Positions 56,863 through 64,000 of a DNA stretch of 64,000 nt are shown piece by piece. The notes beneath the pieces were generated by a model. That model was not told the DNA's origin and searched no databases. It saw only the letters and a list, made by a program, of their open reading frames with translations. The stretch is from Lewinellaceae bacterium. Lineage in GTDB: Bacteria > Bacteroidota > Bacteroidia > Chitinophagales > Saprospiraceae. Each line of letters opens with the position of its first letter. Positions within the stretch are counted from its first letter, which is position 1. The stretch lies in contig JACJYN010000002.1 in assembly GCA_020636095.1 (NCBI GenBank), positions 372,001 through 436,000 of the forward strand. Reading direction: 5' to 3'. A program made the translations under genes and the position numbers.

Positions 56863-56910
56863 CCGGAAAAGGGAAACGCGCCTGATATTCAACCTCTAAC
56901 CTCTCAGAAG

Positions 56911-57234
56911 ATGAAAGAATTAATTACCAAGCTGAATAAAATCTTTGATAACCGGTTGCGGCTCGGTATCATGTCCATCTTGTTGGTTAGTAACGAGGCC
57001 GATTTTAACCGCCTCAAAGAGATGCTGGACGCTACGGACGGCAACCTGGCCAGCCACCTCCGGGCGTTGGAAAAAGAGAGGTATATCCAAGTGCATAAAC
57101 AATTTGTCGGCCGTAAGCCGAATACTTCCTACGAAGTGACGGACTCCGGGCGCAAGGCCTTCAGCGAACACCTGGACGCCCTGGAAAAGATACTGAACAA
57201 CAGCAGGCCGGAACTGTCTTCTGAGGAGGAATAG
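56911..57234 (+). CDS. winged-helix transcriptional regulator (HTH_34/PadR-MarR-like)
   Basis: A 107-residue protein with a full winged helix: LNKIFDNRLRLGIMSILLVS (helix 1-2), FNRLKEMLDATDGNLASHLR (HTH recognition helix), LEKERYIQVHKQFVGRKPNTSYEV (wing), then a C-terminal helix for dimerisation (GRKAFSEHLDALEKILN). Such small one-domain repressors in Bacteroidota usually control their own operon. It is cotranscribed with the membrane protein gene and probably binds the ACTTTGT palindrome upstream of it. Confidence 0.85.
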   Translation: MKELITKLNKIFDNRLRLGIMSILLVSNEADFNRLKEMLDATDGNLASHLRALEKERYIQVHKQFVGRKPNTSYEVTDSGRKAFSEHLDALEKILNNSRPELSSEEE

Positions 57235-57575
57235 GAAGACCACAACCGATTTGAACCCCAAATTCCGTCAACAAACCTTTCGCCCCCACTCCCTATCCTC
57301 CTACCCCCCGCCCCCCTTTTTTATCCGCGAGATGCAAAAGCATACGCAGTGCGGTTGAAAAAAAATGATAATCGAGACTTGGTAAGTTCCCAACCGGCCT
57401 TCGATATGCAGTCCCCAACTCTGGTTTTATGGTGTTGCGGTTTTGCGGCCGAAATACCTTAACACCCGGGATAGAAAGTTGGGGGCTACCTATCGAACTT
57501 GGGCTAGAACAACTTGCCTATCCCAAAGCGAAATTTAATCATATTCAAAAATTTTTTAACAACAATTATTGCACT
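57235..57575. other. gene-free region with a small inverted repeat
   Basis: About 340 bases with no supported gene. It contains the pair CCCCAACT (about 57412-57419) and AGTTGGGG (about 57477-57484). Between them is GGTTTTATGGTGTTGCGGTTTTGCGGCC, similar to sequence near 46733 in another gene-free region. This suggests a further degenerate palindromic repeat family. Confidence 0.4.
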
Positions 57576-58581
57576 ATGAAACAGCGACTTCTTACATTAG
57601 GAGCCCTGCTCTTTTTTTGCCTTTCAATTTTCGGACAATCGTCAGAATTCGACGGCGGCGGCTTTGATGCCATGCGGATCGAGAACGAGATCAAACTGAC
57701 GGTGCCGAATGAGATGGTGGATTCTGTCTGGCAATATCTACAGGACAGGTATAACAACGATAACCTTTTCCTGAGGAAATTTGACGATGGCTTCAGCACT
57801 AAAATGGCAGAAGATTTCTTCATCGATCAGTACTACGACAACGAGGAAATGCAGCTGCTGAAACGTCAGTTTGGCGTACGGCACCGTACCCGTTACGTGC
57901 TCACCGACAGCACTGACCGCAAGAACGGTAAGCAACTCCTTCAGGTAAAGGTCAATGACATCGATGACAATCAGCTCAACCGGTAGAGTACAAGTATCCG
58001 ATCAAATACTACGGCACGCCGAACACCCCGATCGACGTACCACCCCTTTTTCCGCAAAATACAACGGGACCAACGCAAGCCTCTTGCCGGTAGCCTGAAT
58101 GAACTCGGGATAGATGGTTTCAGCCTCTTCCCGACCATTCTGATCGAACAGTTGCGCCAAAGGGTTTACGTATCCTTAAACGGAGGCTCTTTTGCCACCT
58201 TCACCCTCGATGGCGTTACGGTATCTCTTTTGGCGGTAAATCGACGCATTTCACTGAGCTGGAACTGGAGCTGAATGAGATCAACTACACCCTGGGAGAT
58301 TCCACTACCAGAGCCAAGATGGAAGAGATCAACGAACAGATCAAGGGAGACCTCCTGGCGACCTTTCCTTCTATTAAGCAGGACCAGACCCCCAAGTACA
58401 ATAAAGGCTTCACGGCCCTGGGCCTTCAGGATTTCTCTTCCCGCCCGTTCTTCGGGGTCCAGGAAGAGCACCTGTCGGTTGGCCTGGCCTTTTTCCTCCT
58501 CCTACCACTTTCCTTTACGACTGGCTGGAGAGGAAAGCCTGGCAGGAGCAAACGAAAGCCCAGCCCCAAGAGGCGCAATAA
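57576..58581 (+). pseudogene. exported CYTH-like protein, broken by at least four frameshifts
   Basis: The start ATG 57576 begins a signal peptide (MKQRLLTLGALLFFCLSIFG-Q). The first frame carries MRIENEIKLTVP, the ExExK signature of CYTH enzymes, and GVRHRTRYVLTD. It stops after QLNR near 57986. Coding similarity resumes as EYKYPIKYYGTPNTPID, then PFFRKIQRDQRKPLAG, then GGKSTHFTELELEL, and ends near the TAA at 58579-58581, each in a different frame. CYTH domains bind triphosphate or nucleotide substrates; export of one is unusual. All breaks look like single-base indels. Confidence 0.65.
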
Positions 58582-58804
58582 AAACAACTTGACTTTTCCC
58601 TCGCCCCCGCGCCCTTTCCTGCGGCTTGTTGAGCCGGAAATTAAACAGGTTCCCCTTCTCAGGCATCCGCCTGATGTTGAACAGAGAAGATGCTTTCAGA
58701 ATTGTGTTTCCCAATTAAACAGGTTCCCGCTTCTCTGTACAACAATGTATAAATTGTCCCCCTTGTTTCTTAAAAAGACTGTTACTCATTTCAAAACGAC
58801 ACAC

Positions 58805-60127
58805 ATGAAACACTTTTACCGGCTACTTGCTTTATCTGCCTTTTTTATCGGATTGAACCTGGCTGCTTTAGCCCAGGGCAGCCAGAAAACCCAGGAAGCG
58901 CAGGTGCGCCTGGACGGCCCCGGAGAAACAGCCGGAGGATAATTCTTACAAGCCACTTGTACTGAAGTTATCGGACGACGGCAGCAAATATGTCCGTTTC
59001 CTGCTTTGGCACCAGCACTGGGTGCAGACCAATAACCTGGCGGTTGAAGGCACAGGTATACGACTTACCAACAGCATCCGCCGTTCGAGGGTGATGGCAT
59101 ACGCGCAGGTGTCCCCGCGCTTCCTGATCGTTACCCATTTCGGGCTGAACAACCTGACGCCCGGCAACATCACTGCTTTTGGCAATGACGGAGATGCTCC
59201 CCAGTTCTTCCTGCACGAGGCATGGGCAGAATATAAGATCACCAATAATGACGCCCTGTACCTCGGGGCGGGGCTGCATTACTGGAGGGCCTGACCCGCT
59301 TTGCCAGCCACGGCACCACCACCTTCATGACCTTTGACCAGCCCCGGCCTTTTGTCCACTGGCATTCTTCGGGAGTAACCGACCAGTTTAACCGGCACCT
59401 GGGCGTTTATGCCAAGGGACAGTTCAAGGGTTCGATTACCGGCTGGTAGTGAACAACCCCGGCAGGAACGGTACCGCAGGAACATTACGGCGACAAGGAT
59501 ACCGGTACTGTCCTACAATGGGTTTGAAAACCCGGACAAAATGGCAACCCTACCGGTAATACCCTGGTCGAAGGTTACTTCCGCTACAACTTCTGGGATG
59601 AGGAATCTACTAAAATTCCGAATGCGACAGGCACTTACCTGGGCGGCAAAAAGTGCTGGTAAATCGGCGCCGGATTCTTCGCCCATCCCGACGGTATGTA
59701 CAACAGCAGCAACGGCGCCCATGAAAACGTCTTCCACTACGCCGTGGACGCCTACCTGGACATGCCGCTCACGCAGGGCGATTGCCTCAACGCCTACGCC
59801 GCAGTCATGAAGTTCGACTACGGCAAAGATTTCGTCAGCCGCTGGGCCGGCACCGGCATGGCCTTCTACGGGCAGGTGGGCTACAAGCTGCCCCGCTCCC
59901 GCTTCATGCCCTACATGGCCCTGCAATCGGCCAGCTACGACGGGCTGAACCAAGACATCCAGGCGGTGGACTTTGGACTGAACTATTTCATCAACGGCCA
60001 CCATGCTAAACTTACCCTGGAGTACCACTCCGTGTTCAACGACCGCCGGGAAGGCGGCGGCGACCCGGTGACTGGCGCTCCGAATGACCTCAAGTTGATC
60101 CGCTTTCAGGCCCAGGTTGCGCTGTAG
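58805..60127 (+). pseudogene. outer-membrane porin (phosphate-selective porin-like), frameshifted
   Basis: The start ATG 58805 gives a signal peptide (MKHFYRLLALSAFFIGLNLA). After an early shift near 58930 the frame reads YVRFLLWHQHWVQTNN, then RRSRVMAYAQVSPRFLIVTH and FFLHEAWAEYKI, as in the N-terminal strands of OprO/OprP-like barrels. Further shifts occur near 59285, 59440 and 59670. The last frame (GAGFFAHPDGMYNSSNGAH ... LKLIRFQAQVAL) reaches the stop at 60127. The restored gene would encode a trimeric-type outer-membrane porin of about 430 residues. Confidence 0.7.
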
Positions 60128-60175
60128 GGCACCCCGGCCGGAAGCATTCAGGCCATCAAAATCATTAACTGAACG

Positions 60176-60211
60176 CAACTATTCAGCATCGTGGTGATTT
60201 GCCCCCCCAAG
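60176..60211 (+). mobile_element. partial end of the 152-bp MITE family
   Basis: CAACTATTCAGCATCGTGGTGATTTG and the following CCCCCAAGC match the left end of copy B (37138 onwards) with two differences over about 36 bases; then similarity stops. The downstream sequence holds an open frame to 60439 with AALHAWAQGFFRVRKN, of unknown identity. It could be the end of a longer, possibly autonomous relative of the MITE, now decayed, or a recombined fragment. Confidence 0.6.
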
Positions 60212-60390
60212 CTCACGCCACATTGCAAGGAGCTGAAGAGGAAGCGCCTCGATGAGAATAAGAATGTTATGGAAACTGCCTTTGTCGCGGAATTTAACAA
60301 TTCCAACGGCCCGAATAAAGCCCGCGCAGCCCTGCATGCCTGGGCCCAAGGCTTTTTCCGCGTCCGTAAAAACAGCACCCGGAGCCGTTT

Positions 60391-60861
60391 TTACGGACGC
60401 TTCATCATCTTCCTGATCAATGAGATCTGCCCTAAATGATAATAACTATGCTCAATAACGCCTTCAATATTTCTTCGGTAATTCCCGTATTTCTCATCCA
60501 CGAAAACGGCTTCCAGTTTTTCCTCCGGCATCCGCTCCACATGAGCGGCAAACTTTTCGGCGTTGGCCCATATCGTACGCAGCAGGTTGTCCCAATCCTC
60601 TTTTGACCGGATGGGGGGAAGGTCAAAGCTGAATTTATCCCGGATTTCCAGCGCGCCGCCTTCGAAGACGTTCAGAATTCCCGCTATGTAGTAATTGATG
60701 TGGTAGGCCAGGGCGGCGATCGTATTCAATGATCCGATCCTGGTTGTGGCCTGCTTCCAGTCTAAGCCTGACAACTGATCCCGGAAATTTGTATTGGCGA
60801 TCCATTTGCCATTTAGAAGGACTTCCCGGAAACGGCCGGCGAGTTGCTTTGAATTTTCCAT
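60391..60861 (-). CDS. DinB family protein (DUF1572-like)
   Basis: I choose ATG 60861 (MENSKQLAGRFREVLLNG); upstream residues in the frame are low-complexity. The 156-residue protein is a four-helix bundle of the DinB/YfiT-like type. Conserved features include HINYYIAGILNVFEGG, with the first metal histidine of the DinB triad, DLPPIRSKEDWDNLL, and the last EHSYYHLGQIS with the other two histidines. DinB proteins are metal-dependent and often act as thiol or small-molecule-linked hydrolases/transferases; the substrate here is not known. Monocistronic. Confidence 0.87.
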   Translation of the reverse strand: MENSKQLAGRFREVLLNGKWIANTNFRDQLSGLDWKQATTRIGSLNTIAALAYHINYYIAGILNVFEGGALEIRDKFSFDLPPIRSKEDWDNLLRTIWANAEKFAAHVERMPEEKLEAVFVDEKYGNYRRNIEGVIEHSYYHLGQISLIRKMMKRP

Positions 60862-60950
60862 TTCAGGTTGAATTATGCAGAACAAATATAACAACAACCA
60901 TGCATTTTTTAGGAAACCTGCCGAAGAAGCAAGTTTGGCCAAAATCAAAA

Positions 60951-60983
60951 AAGGCCCGCGGGTTCCAATCGCCTGCGGGCCTC
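60951..60983 (-). terminator. intrinsic terminator on the - strand
   Basis: AGGCCCGC (about 60952) pairs with GCGGGCCT (about 60982). On the - strand it is followed by TTTTTTGATTTT. It would end a leftward transcript. The only leftward coding trace nearby is the beta-barrel tail at 61166-61210, so this is probably its original terminator, now also serving DUF4386. Confidence 0.75.
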
Positions 60984-61015
60984 TTAAACGGATCAGAGGT
61001 TGGGGTAATGAATTA

Positions 61016-61167
61016 AGAGCTTGTCCGAAATTGAACCATTGGCCTGCCAACGTTCCTTTTCCGCTTATGTTTCGTTGCGGAACCGGGCTTGATCACCCCG
61101 AACCCGCGCCTCATCTAAACAAAAATGAACAGCTTTCGGCTCAAAGGCCGAAATTTGGACAAGCTCT
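61016..61167. mobile_element. 152-bp AGAG-ended MITE-like element
   Basis: AGAGCTTGTCCGAAATT (61016-61032) and the complement of AAATTTGGACAAGCTCT (61151-61167) form an inverted repeat with one or two mismatches. Its core (61063-61078, complement GCAACGAAACATAAGC) is the same as in the 2710 element and related to those at 13107, 54617 and 61954. The right end overlaps the TAG stop of a beta-barrel remnant. No target duplication was identified. Confidence 0.65.
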
Positions 61168-61210
61168 AATACCAGTTAAAACCCAACCCCACGGTAAAGG
61201 CAGCCCCGTC
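61166..61210 (-). pseudogene. C-terminal tail of an outer-membrane beta-barrel gene
   Basis: On the - strand the 14 codons before the TAG read DGAAFTVGLGFNWY. This is the classic last strand of an outer-membrane barrel: alternating hydrophobic residues with an aromatic terminus recognised by the BAM machinery. In-frame stops occur just upstream and the neighbouring DUF4386 gene begins 6 bases on, so the rest of the barrel gene is lost. The TAG uses the last two bases of the element at 61016-61167. Confidence 0.5.
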
Positions 61211-61216
61211 CCGGTA

Positions 61217-62008
61217 TTATGACGTTAGCAAATTGGGGCGTTCTTTAACCCCCTTTATCAATAGCCACAGGCATAGGGCGAATTCGCCGATCGTCGTCGG
61301 CAGAGTAACCAGAGATGAAAGGCCGGCGCTGTACCCGGGCAGCAGGAAAAACAGAAAAAAGCCGGCCAGAAAGCTGAAGCAGGCGATCATCAGGAGTACG
61401 CCGATCAGCCGGGGAATAAAGCCGGCCAGAAAGCTGAAGCAGGCGATCATCAGGAGTACGCCGATCAGCCGGGGAATAAAGCCGGACCGGTAGGCCAGGA
61501 GGCCCAGTGGGAACAGCCATATTCCAAAAAATATCTGGGCGATGCGGTAGCCGTGCTTGTGCAGGTTCATGAACAGAAGGATCAGGCTATCGGCCTGGCT
61601 GCCATCGAAGGCCTGCATCAGGCAACTGCCCTCCAGGATCAGCAGTGCGGCGTACTGGTGGATCATATTCAGGCACATGACCGCCACGCTCACCATCACG
61701 CTGCACAGCATCAGCAAAGCATGGCGCTTATCGGCCGCCCGGAACAAACGGTAAAAGGCCAGGGCCAGAAAGAAAAAGGAAGCCTGCATCAGCAGGTCGC
61801 TCACGAAGCCCAGCCGGAACAGTTCCCGATGGGCCCGGATGTTCCGGGCCGTCTCGGCAGCATCGCCCGGAACAATGAGGCCGGAGCGGACGTAGAGTTC
61901 GGCAAACACGCCGAACAGGATGACCAGTAGGTAGAGGAGCCCGGCCGTTCGGGCTAGTGCGCCGGGAACGAAATTCTTAACCAATTCTTTGGGCTCTTTT
62001 ACGGCCAT
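61217..62008 (-). CDS. DUF4386 membrane protein with element-derived N-terminus
   Basis: I choose ATG 62008 (MAVKEPKELVKNFVPGALAR). The 263-residue protein has about seven membrane helices and family features TAGLLYLLVILFGVFAELYV, FFFLALAFYRLFRAADK and the final LPTTIGEFALCLWLLIKGVK. DUF4386 proteins are integral membrane proteins of unknown function, usually ~220-240 residues. The first ~18 residues and the start codon come from the inverted-repeat element at 61954-62118. A perfect 60-bp in-frame tandem duplication adds 20 residues to one transmembrane segment. The 3' end abuts a barrel remnant. Confidence 0.85.
   Translation of the reverse strand: MAVKEPKELVKNFVPGALARTAGLLYLLVILFGVFAELYVRSGLIVPGDAAETARNIRAHRELFRLGFVSDLLMQASFFFLALAFYRLFRAADKRHALLMLCSVMVSVAVMCLNMIHQYAALLILEGSCLMQAFDGSQADSLILLFMNLHKHGYRIAQIFFGIWLFPLGLLAYRSGFIPRLIGVLLMIACFSFLAGFIPRLIGVLLMIACFSFLAGFFLFFLLPGYSAGLSSLVTLPTTIGEFALCLWLLIKGVKERPNLLTS
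61361..61480. repeat. perfect 60-bp tandem duplication in the DUF4386 gene
   Basis: 61361-61420 and 61421-61480 are identical. The unit encodes a hydrophobic 20-residue segment (FIPRLIGVLLMIACFSFLAG), so a transmembrane helix is repeated in frame. Full identity points to a recent event or an assembly artefact. Confidence 0.95.
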
Positions 62009-62118
62009 GCTGCGTTGCTCCTCAGTCACGTAGCCCCGCTATGTTTCTTCCTCGCGCCTTGTCTGGCGGGAAAATAACCTCGCGCTATTCTCCCCTTATT
62101 TAATGCCCGAGGCACTAG
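61954..62118. mobile_element. 165-bp CTAG-ended MITE-like element, copy 2
   Basis: The inverted ends are CTAGTGCGCCGGG (61954-61966) and a diverged TGCCCGAGGCACTAG (about 62104-62118). The half from 61954 to 62020 is nearly identical (reverse complement) to 13239-13305, with the core at 62004-62020 and the MAVKEPKELVKNFVPGAL frame. It contributes the start codon and first residues of the DUF4386 gene. Copy 1 (13107-13305) shows the same frame but without a downstream gene. Confidence 0.75.
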
Positions 62119-62162
62119 CTTTTTCCTGGAATACATCTATTAATCATTTTGGGGGTAAAAGG

Positions 62163-63393
62163 TCAATTCGCCTCCAGAAACTCCTCCACCGCCTGGCGAA
62201 CCAGCCGGGCTACTTCCTGATACCCGGCAGGGTCGAAGGAAGCGTCCATATTCGTCATCAGCGCGTAGCCGGATTTTCCGGAGGCGTCAAATTCCAGGTG
62301 GGTGGAAACGCCCAGGCTGGCCCCGCTGTGCAGAATGGTATTTCCTTTCCTGATCCAGAAGATACCGTGGTTATCAGCGAAATCCGGAGGTACAATGCCA
62401 TCGGCAAGCTGAGCAGCGAAGAGTATACCGTATCCCGCTCCGGAAAACAGAGCGCCGGAGCTTTCCCGCGCCCCCTTCATCATATCCAGGAGGTATTCCC
62501 CAGGTCTTCATTAGAGGTAAACATCCCCCTTCCACATAGGGTCATTGCCGTAAAAGGGGAACGGGGCGCCCTTGTCGAGATAACACCGGTACCCCCTGCT
62601 GCGGTCCACCGCTCTAATGTCATACGTAGAGCTGTACATCCCCAGCGGCTGAAGGATGTTGACCCTGACATATTCCGCAAAGGGCTGCCCCGTAGCGGTT
62701 TCCACCAAATAAGCGGTAGTCCGGTAGCTACATTGGAGTAAGCCCAAGCGGCGCCGGGAGCGGTGTCCGCGAAATTGTCCGGGCTGTACAGCGCTCCATC
62801 TTCGAGGTAATACTCACCAGGAATTCCTCCAGGGGCGGGCGGTGCTGTTGCTCAATGCCCACGCTGGTATAATACCTGAGCGCCGACGGTGGTAAGGCTT
62901 TCCCCCGCATGATGTAATAGTTTTCCGCCACGTATACCGCCGGGTTGTCCAGCAGCCCCGAAGTGTGGGTCACCAGGTGCTTCACCCTGATGACGGCATC
63001 CGGTAGTTTGGGGTTGGACAGCTCAACGGGCAGAATGTCGTTGATGTCCGTTTCCAGCGTAAAATAACCCTGCTCAAGTACCTTCACCACGGCGGCTCCG
63101 ACGAAGGTCTTGCTGACGGAAGCAAGATGTTGAAGCGTCTGATTGGTATAGGGCTTCCGGTATACGCGGTCGGCATAGCCAAAAGCTTCCTGGAAAATGA
63201 TGGCGCCGCCTTCTGCTACCGTAACGGCAAAGCCCGGCACTTCGGTGTTTTCGATAATGCCTTCCAGCTTTGCCGATAACTCGGCCGGCGTAGCGGTATC
63301 TGGCGGAATCTGCGGCCCCTCCTCTTTTTTACACGAAGCGAAGAGTAAGGCCAAAAGCATGGGGATAAGGGGAATTAGAAAGGGATGTTTCAT
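62163..63393 (-). pseudogene. beta-lactamase-family serine hydrolase lipoprotein, frameshifted
   Basis: The start ATG 63393 gives a lipoprotein signal (MKHPFLIPLIPMLLALLFAS-C). The first frame has SVSK (the SxxK serine-lysine of class C/PBP-like hydrolases, ~residue 88) and RVKHLVTHTSGLL, and runs to about 62730. Coding similarity then continues in other frames: PFAEYVRVNILQPLGMYSST, GNDPMWKGDVY, then GAGYGILFAAQLADG, HSGASLGVSTHLEFD and QEVARLVRQAVEEFL near 62170. At least two shifts are needed. It is a D-alanine carboxypeptidase/esterase-like exported enzyme, no longer intact as read. Confidence 0.75.
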
Positions 63394-63498
63394 GATAAAC
63401 AGATTTTTTGATTTTGTTACCACAAAGGTGGGGTTGTTATGCGCGCCTATCGTCCGCGAATGTAATTGTGGACGTTTTGGTGAGATCCCGTACGTTTA

Positions 63499-63614
63499 AG
63501 AGGGGGTGTGTAAAAAGCCCCTTTGGGGCAGCCCAAATAGCCTGCCCCGATGCATATCGGGGACTACCTCCAAACATGCTCTCAGTGTACCATACCTTTT
63601 TACACAAGCCCTCT
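63499..63614. mobile_element. 116-bp inverted-repeat element next to the AraC gene
   Basis: AGAGGGGGTGTGTAAAAAG (63499-63517) pairs with CTTTTTACACAAGCCCTCT (63596-63614) at 16 of 19 positions. Inside is CCCCGATGCATATCGGGG, a shorter palindrome. The right end contributes the AG of the TAG stop codon of the AraC gene. It resembles the AGAG-ended elements at 2710 and 61016 in its terminal bases but lacks their core. Confidence 0.55.
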
Positions 63615-64000
63615 AACGTCTATTCGCCTTCACCCAGGCCCGCGGGGTCATGGCCTCTTTCTTTTTGAAGAAGTCGTTGAAAACGGTCTTGGAGTTGAAC
63701 CCGCTTTCGTAGGCCAGGGCCAGCAGGGTGAGGTGGCTGTTGGCAGGGTCAATCGCCTTGGCTTTAAAAACCTCCAGGCGGTAAGTGTTGATAAACTCGT
63801 TGAAGTTTTTGCCGACGTGTTCGTTGAGCAGCCAGGAGAGCTTATTGGGATGGAGGCCCAGTTGCGCCGCCAGCGTTTTCAGGCTGAGGTTGGGGTCCAG
63901 AAAGAGTTGTTCTTCGTCCAGCAGGCCCGAAAGGGCGGCCAGGAATTGCTGCACCTCCTGCTCACTCAGCAAGGATTTGCCGGAGGAATCAGCATCCATG
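63613..64000 (-). CDS. AraC family transcriptional regulator, C-terminal part
   Basis: The frame is open to the last base of the window; an ATG at 63999 may be the start or an internal Met. The visible ~128 residues include the AraC/XylS DNA-binding domain: first HTH LSLKTLAAQLGLHPNKLSWL, linker NFNEFINTYRLEVFKAKAID, second HTH LLALAYESGFNSKTVFNDFFKKK ending TPRAWVK. The N-terminal effector or signalling domain lies beyond the window. It is transcribed towards the broken beta-lactamase-like gene and ends within an inverted-repeat element. Confidence 0.88.
   Translation of the reverse strand, partial: MDADSSGKSLLSEQEVQQFLAALSGLLDEEQLFLDPNLSLKTLAAQLGLHPNKLSWLLNEHVGKNFNEFINTYRLEVFKAKAIDPANSHLTLLALAYESGFNSKTVFNDFFKKKEAMTPRAWVKANRR

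Overview
The window looks like a chromosomal segment from a Bacteroidota bacterium, most likely of the Saprospiria type (Lewinella/Phaeodactylibacter-like). The reasons are type IX secretion (T9SS) C-terminal sorting domains of both type A and type B, two giant gliding-motility-associated C-terminal domain proteins, GWxTD, DUF3276/PUR and GEVED family proteins, Bacteroidota-type promoter motifs (TTTG...TAnnTTTG), and few Shine-Dalgarno sequences. Taxonomy is inferred from these families only. I saw no rRNA, tRNA or CRISPR array.

Layout. 0-8.2 kb: end of a GWxTD protein, a small membrane protein, a Uma2-type nuclease, fructose-1,6-bisphosphatase, and two exported proteins (a T9SS type A protein and a 1.3k-residue Asp-box/PKD/GEVED protein). 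8.2-20.1 kb: a truncated HTH regulator, an ABC exporter with a non-canonical Walker B, the PUR-family protein DUF3276 behind a promoter and a hairpin leader, a small beta-barrel protein, a VWA/GATase-like membrane protein, a secreted GATase-like protein, a GPH-type sugar symporter, a DegP/HtrA protease and a candidate terminated small RNA with a CRP-like box. 20.1-36.6 kb: two adjacent giant modular T9SS type B surface proteins (about 2800 and 2600 residues). 37-44.7 kb: small housekeeping genes (zinc ribbon, YbaK, a MOSC remnant), an ECF sigma / membrane anti-sigma-like / TPR-CHAT protease operon, and a nucleotidyltransferase. 44.8-54 kb: a 41-residue GG-leader peptide, a frameshifted gene, a T9SS protein, and an A+T-richer two-gene cassette made of a huge cytoplasmic coiled-coil protein and a LysM/hydrophobic/nuclease-like toxin candidate. 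54-64 kb: acyltransferase, a membrane protein plus winged-helix regulator with a palindromic operator, DinB, DUF4386, AraC, and many broken genes (CYTH-like, porin, beta-lactamase-like, secreted protein).

The most distinctive structure outside genes is a set of short terminal-inverted-repeat elements. Two are perfectly identical 152-bp MITEs, in opposite orientation, each flanked by its own 8-bp direct repeat. A second group of five elements has different ends but a shared internal core around GAGCAACG(C/A)AGCAT. One of these supplies the start codon and first ~20 residues of the DUF4386 gene, another truncates a gene, and several supply part of a neighbouring TAG stop codon. Single-base frameshifts pile up between 45.8 and 63.4 kb, so either that part is decaying or the assembly is error-prone there.
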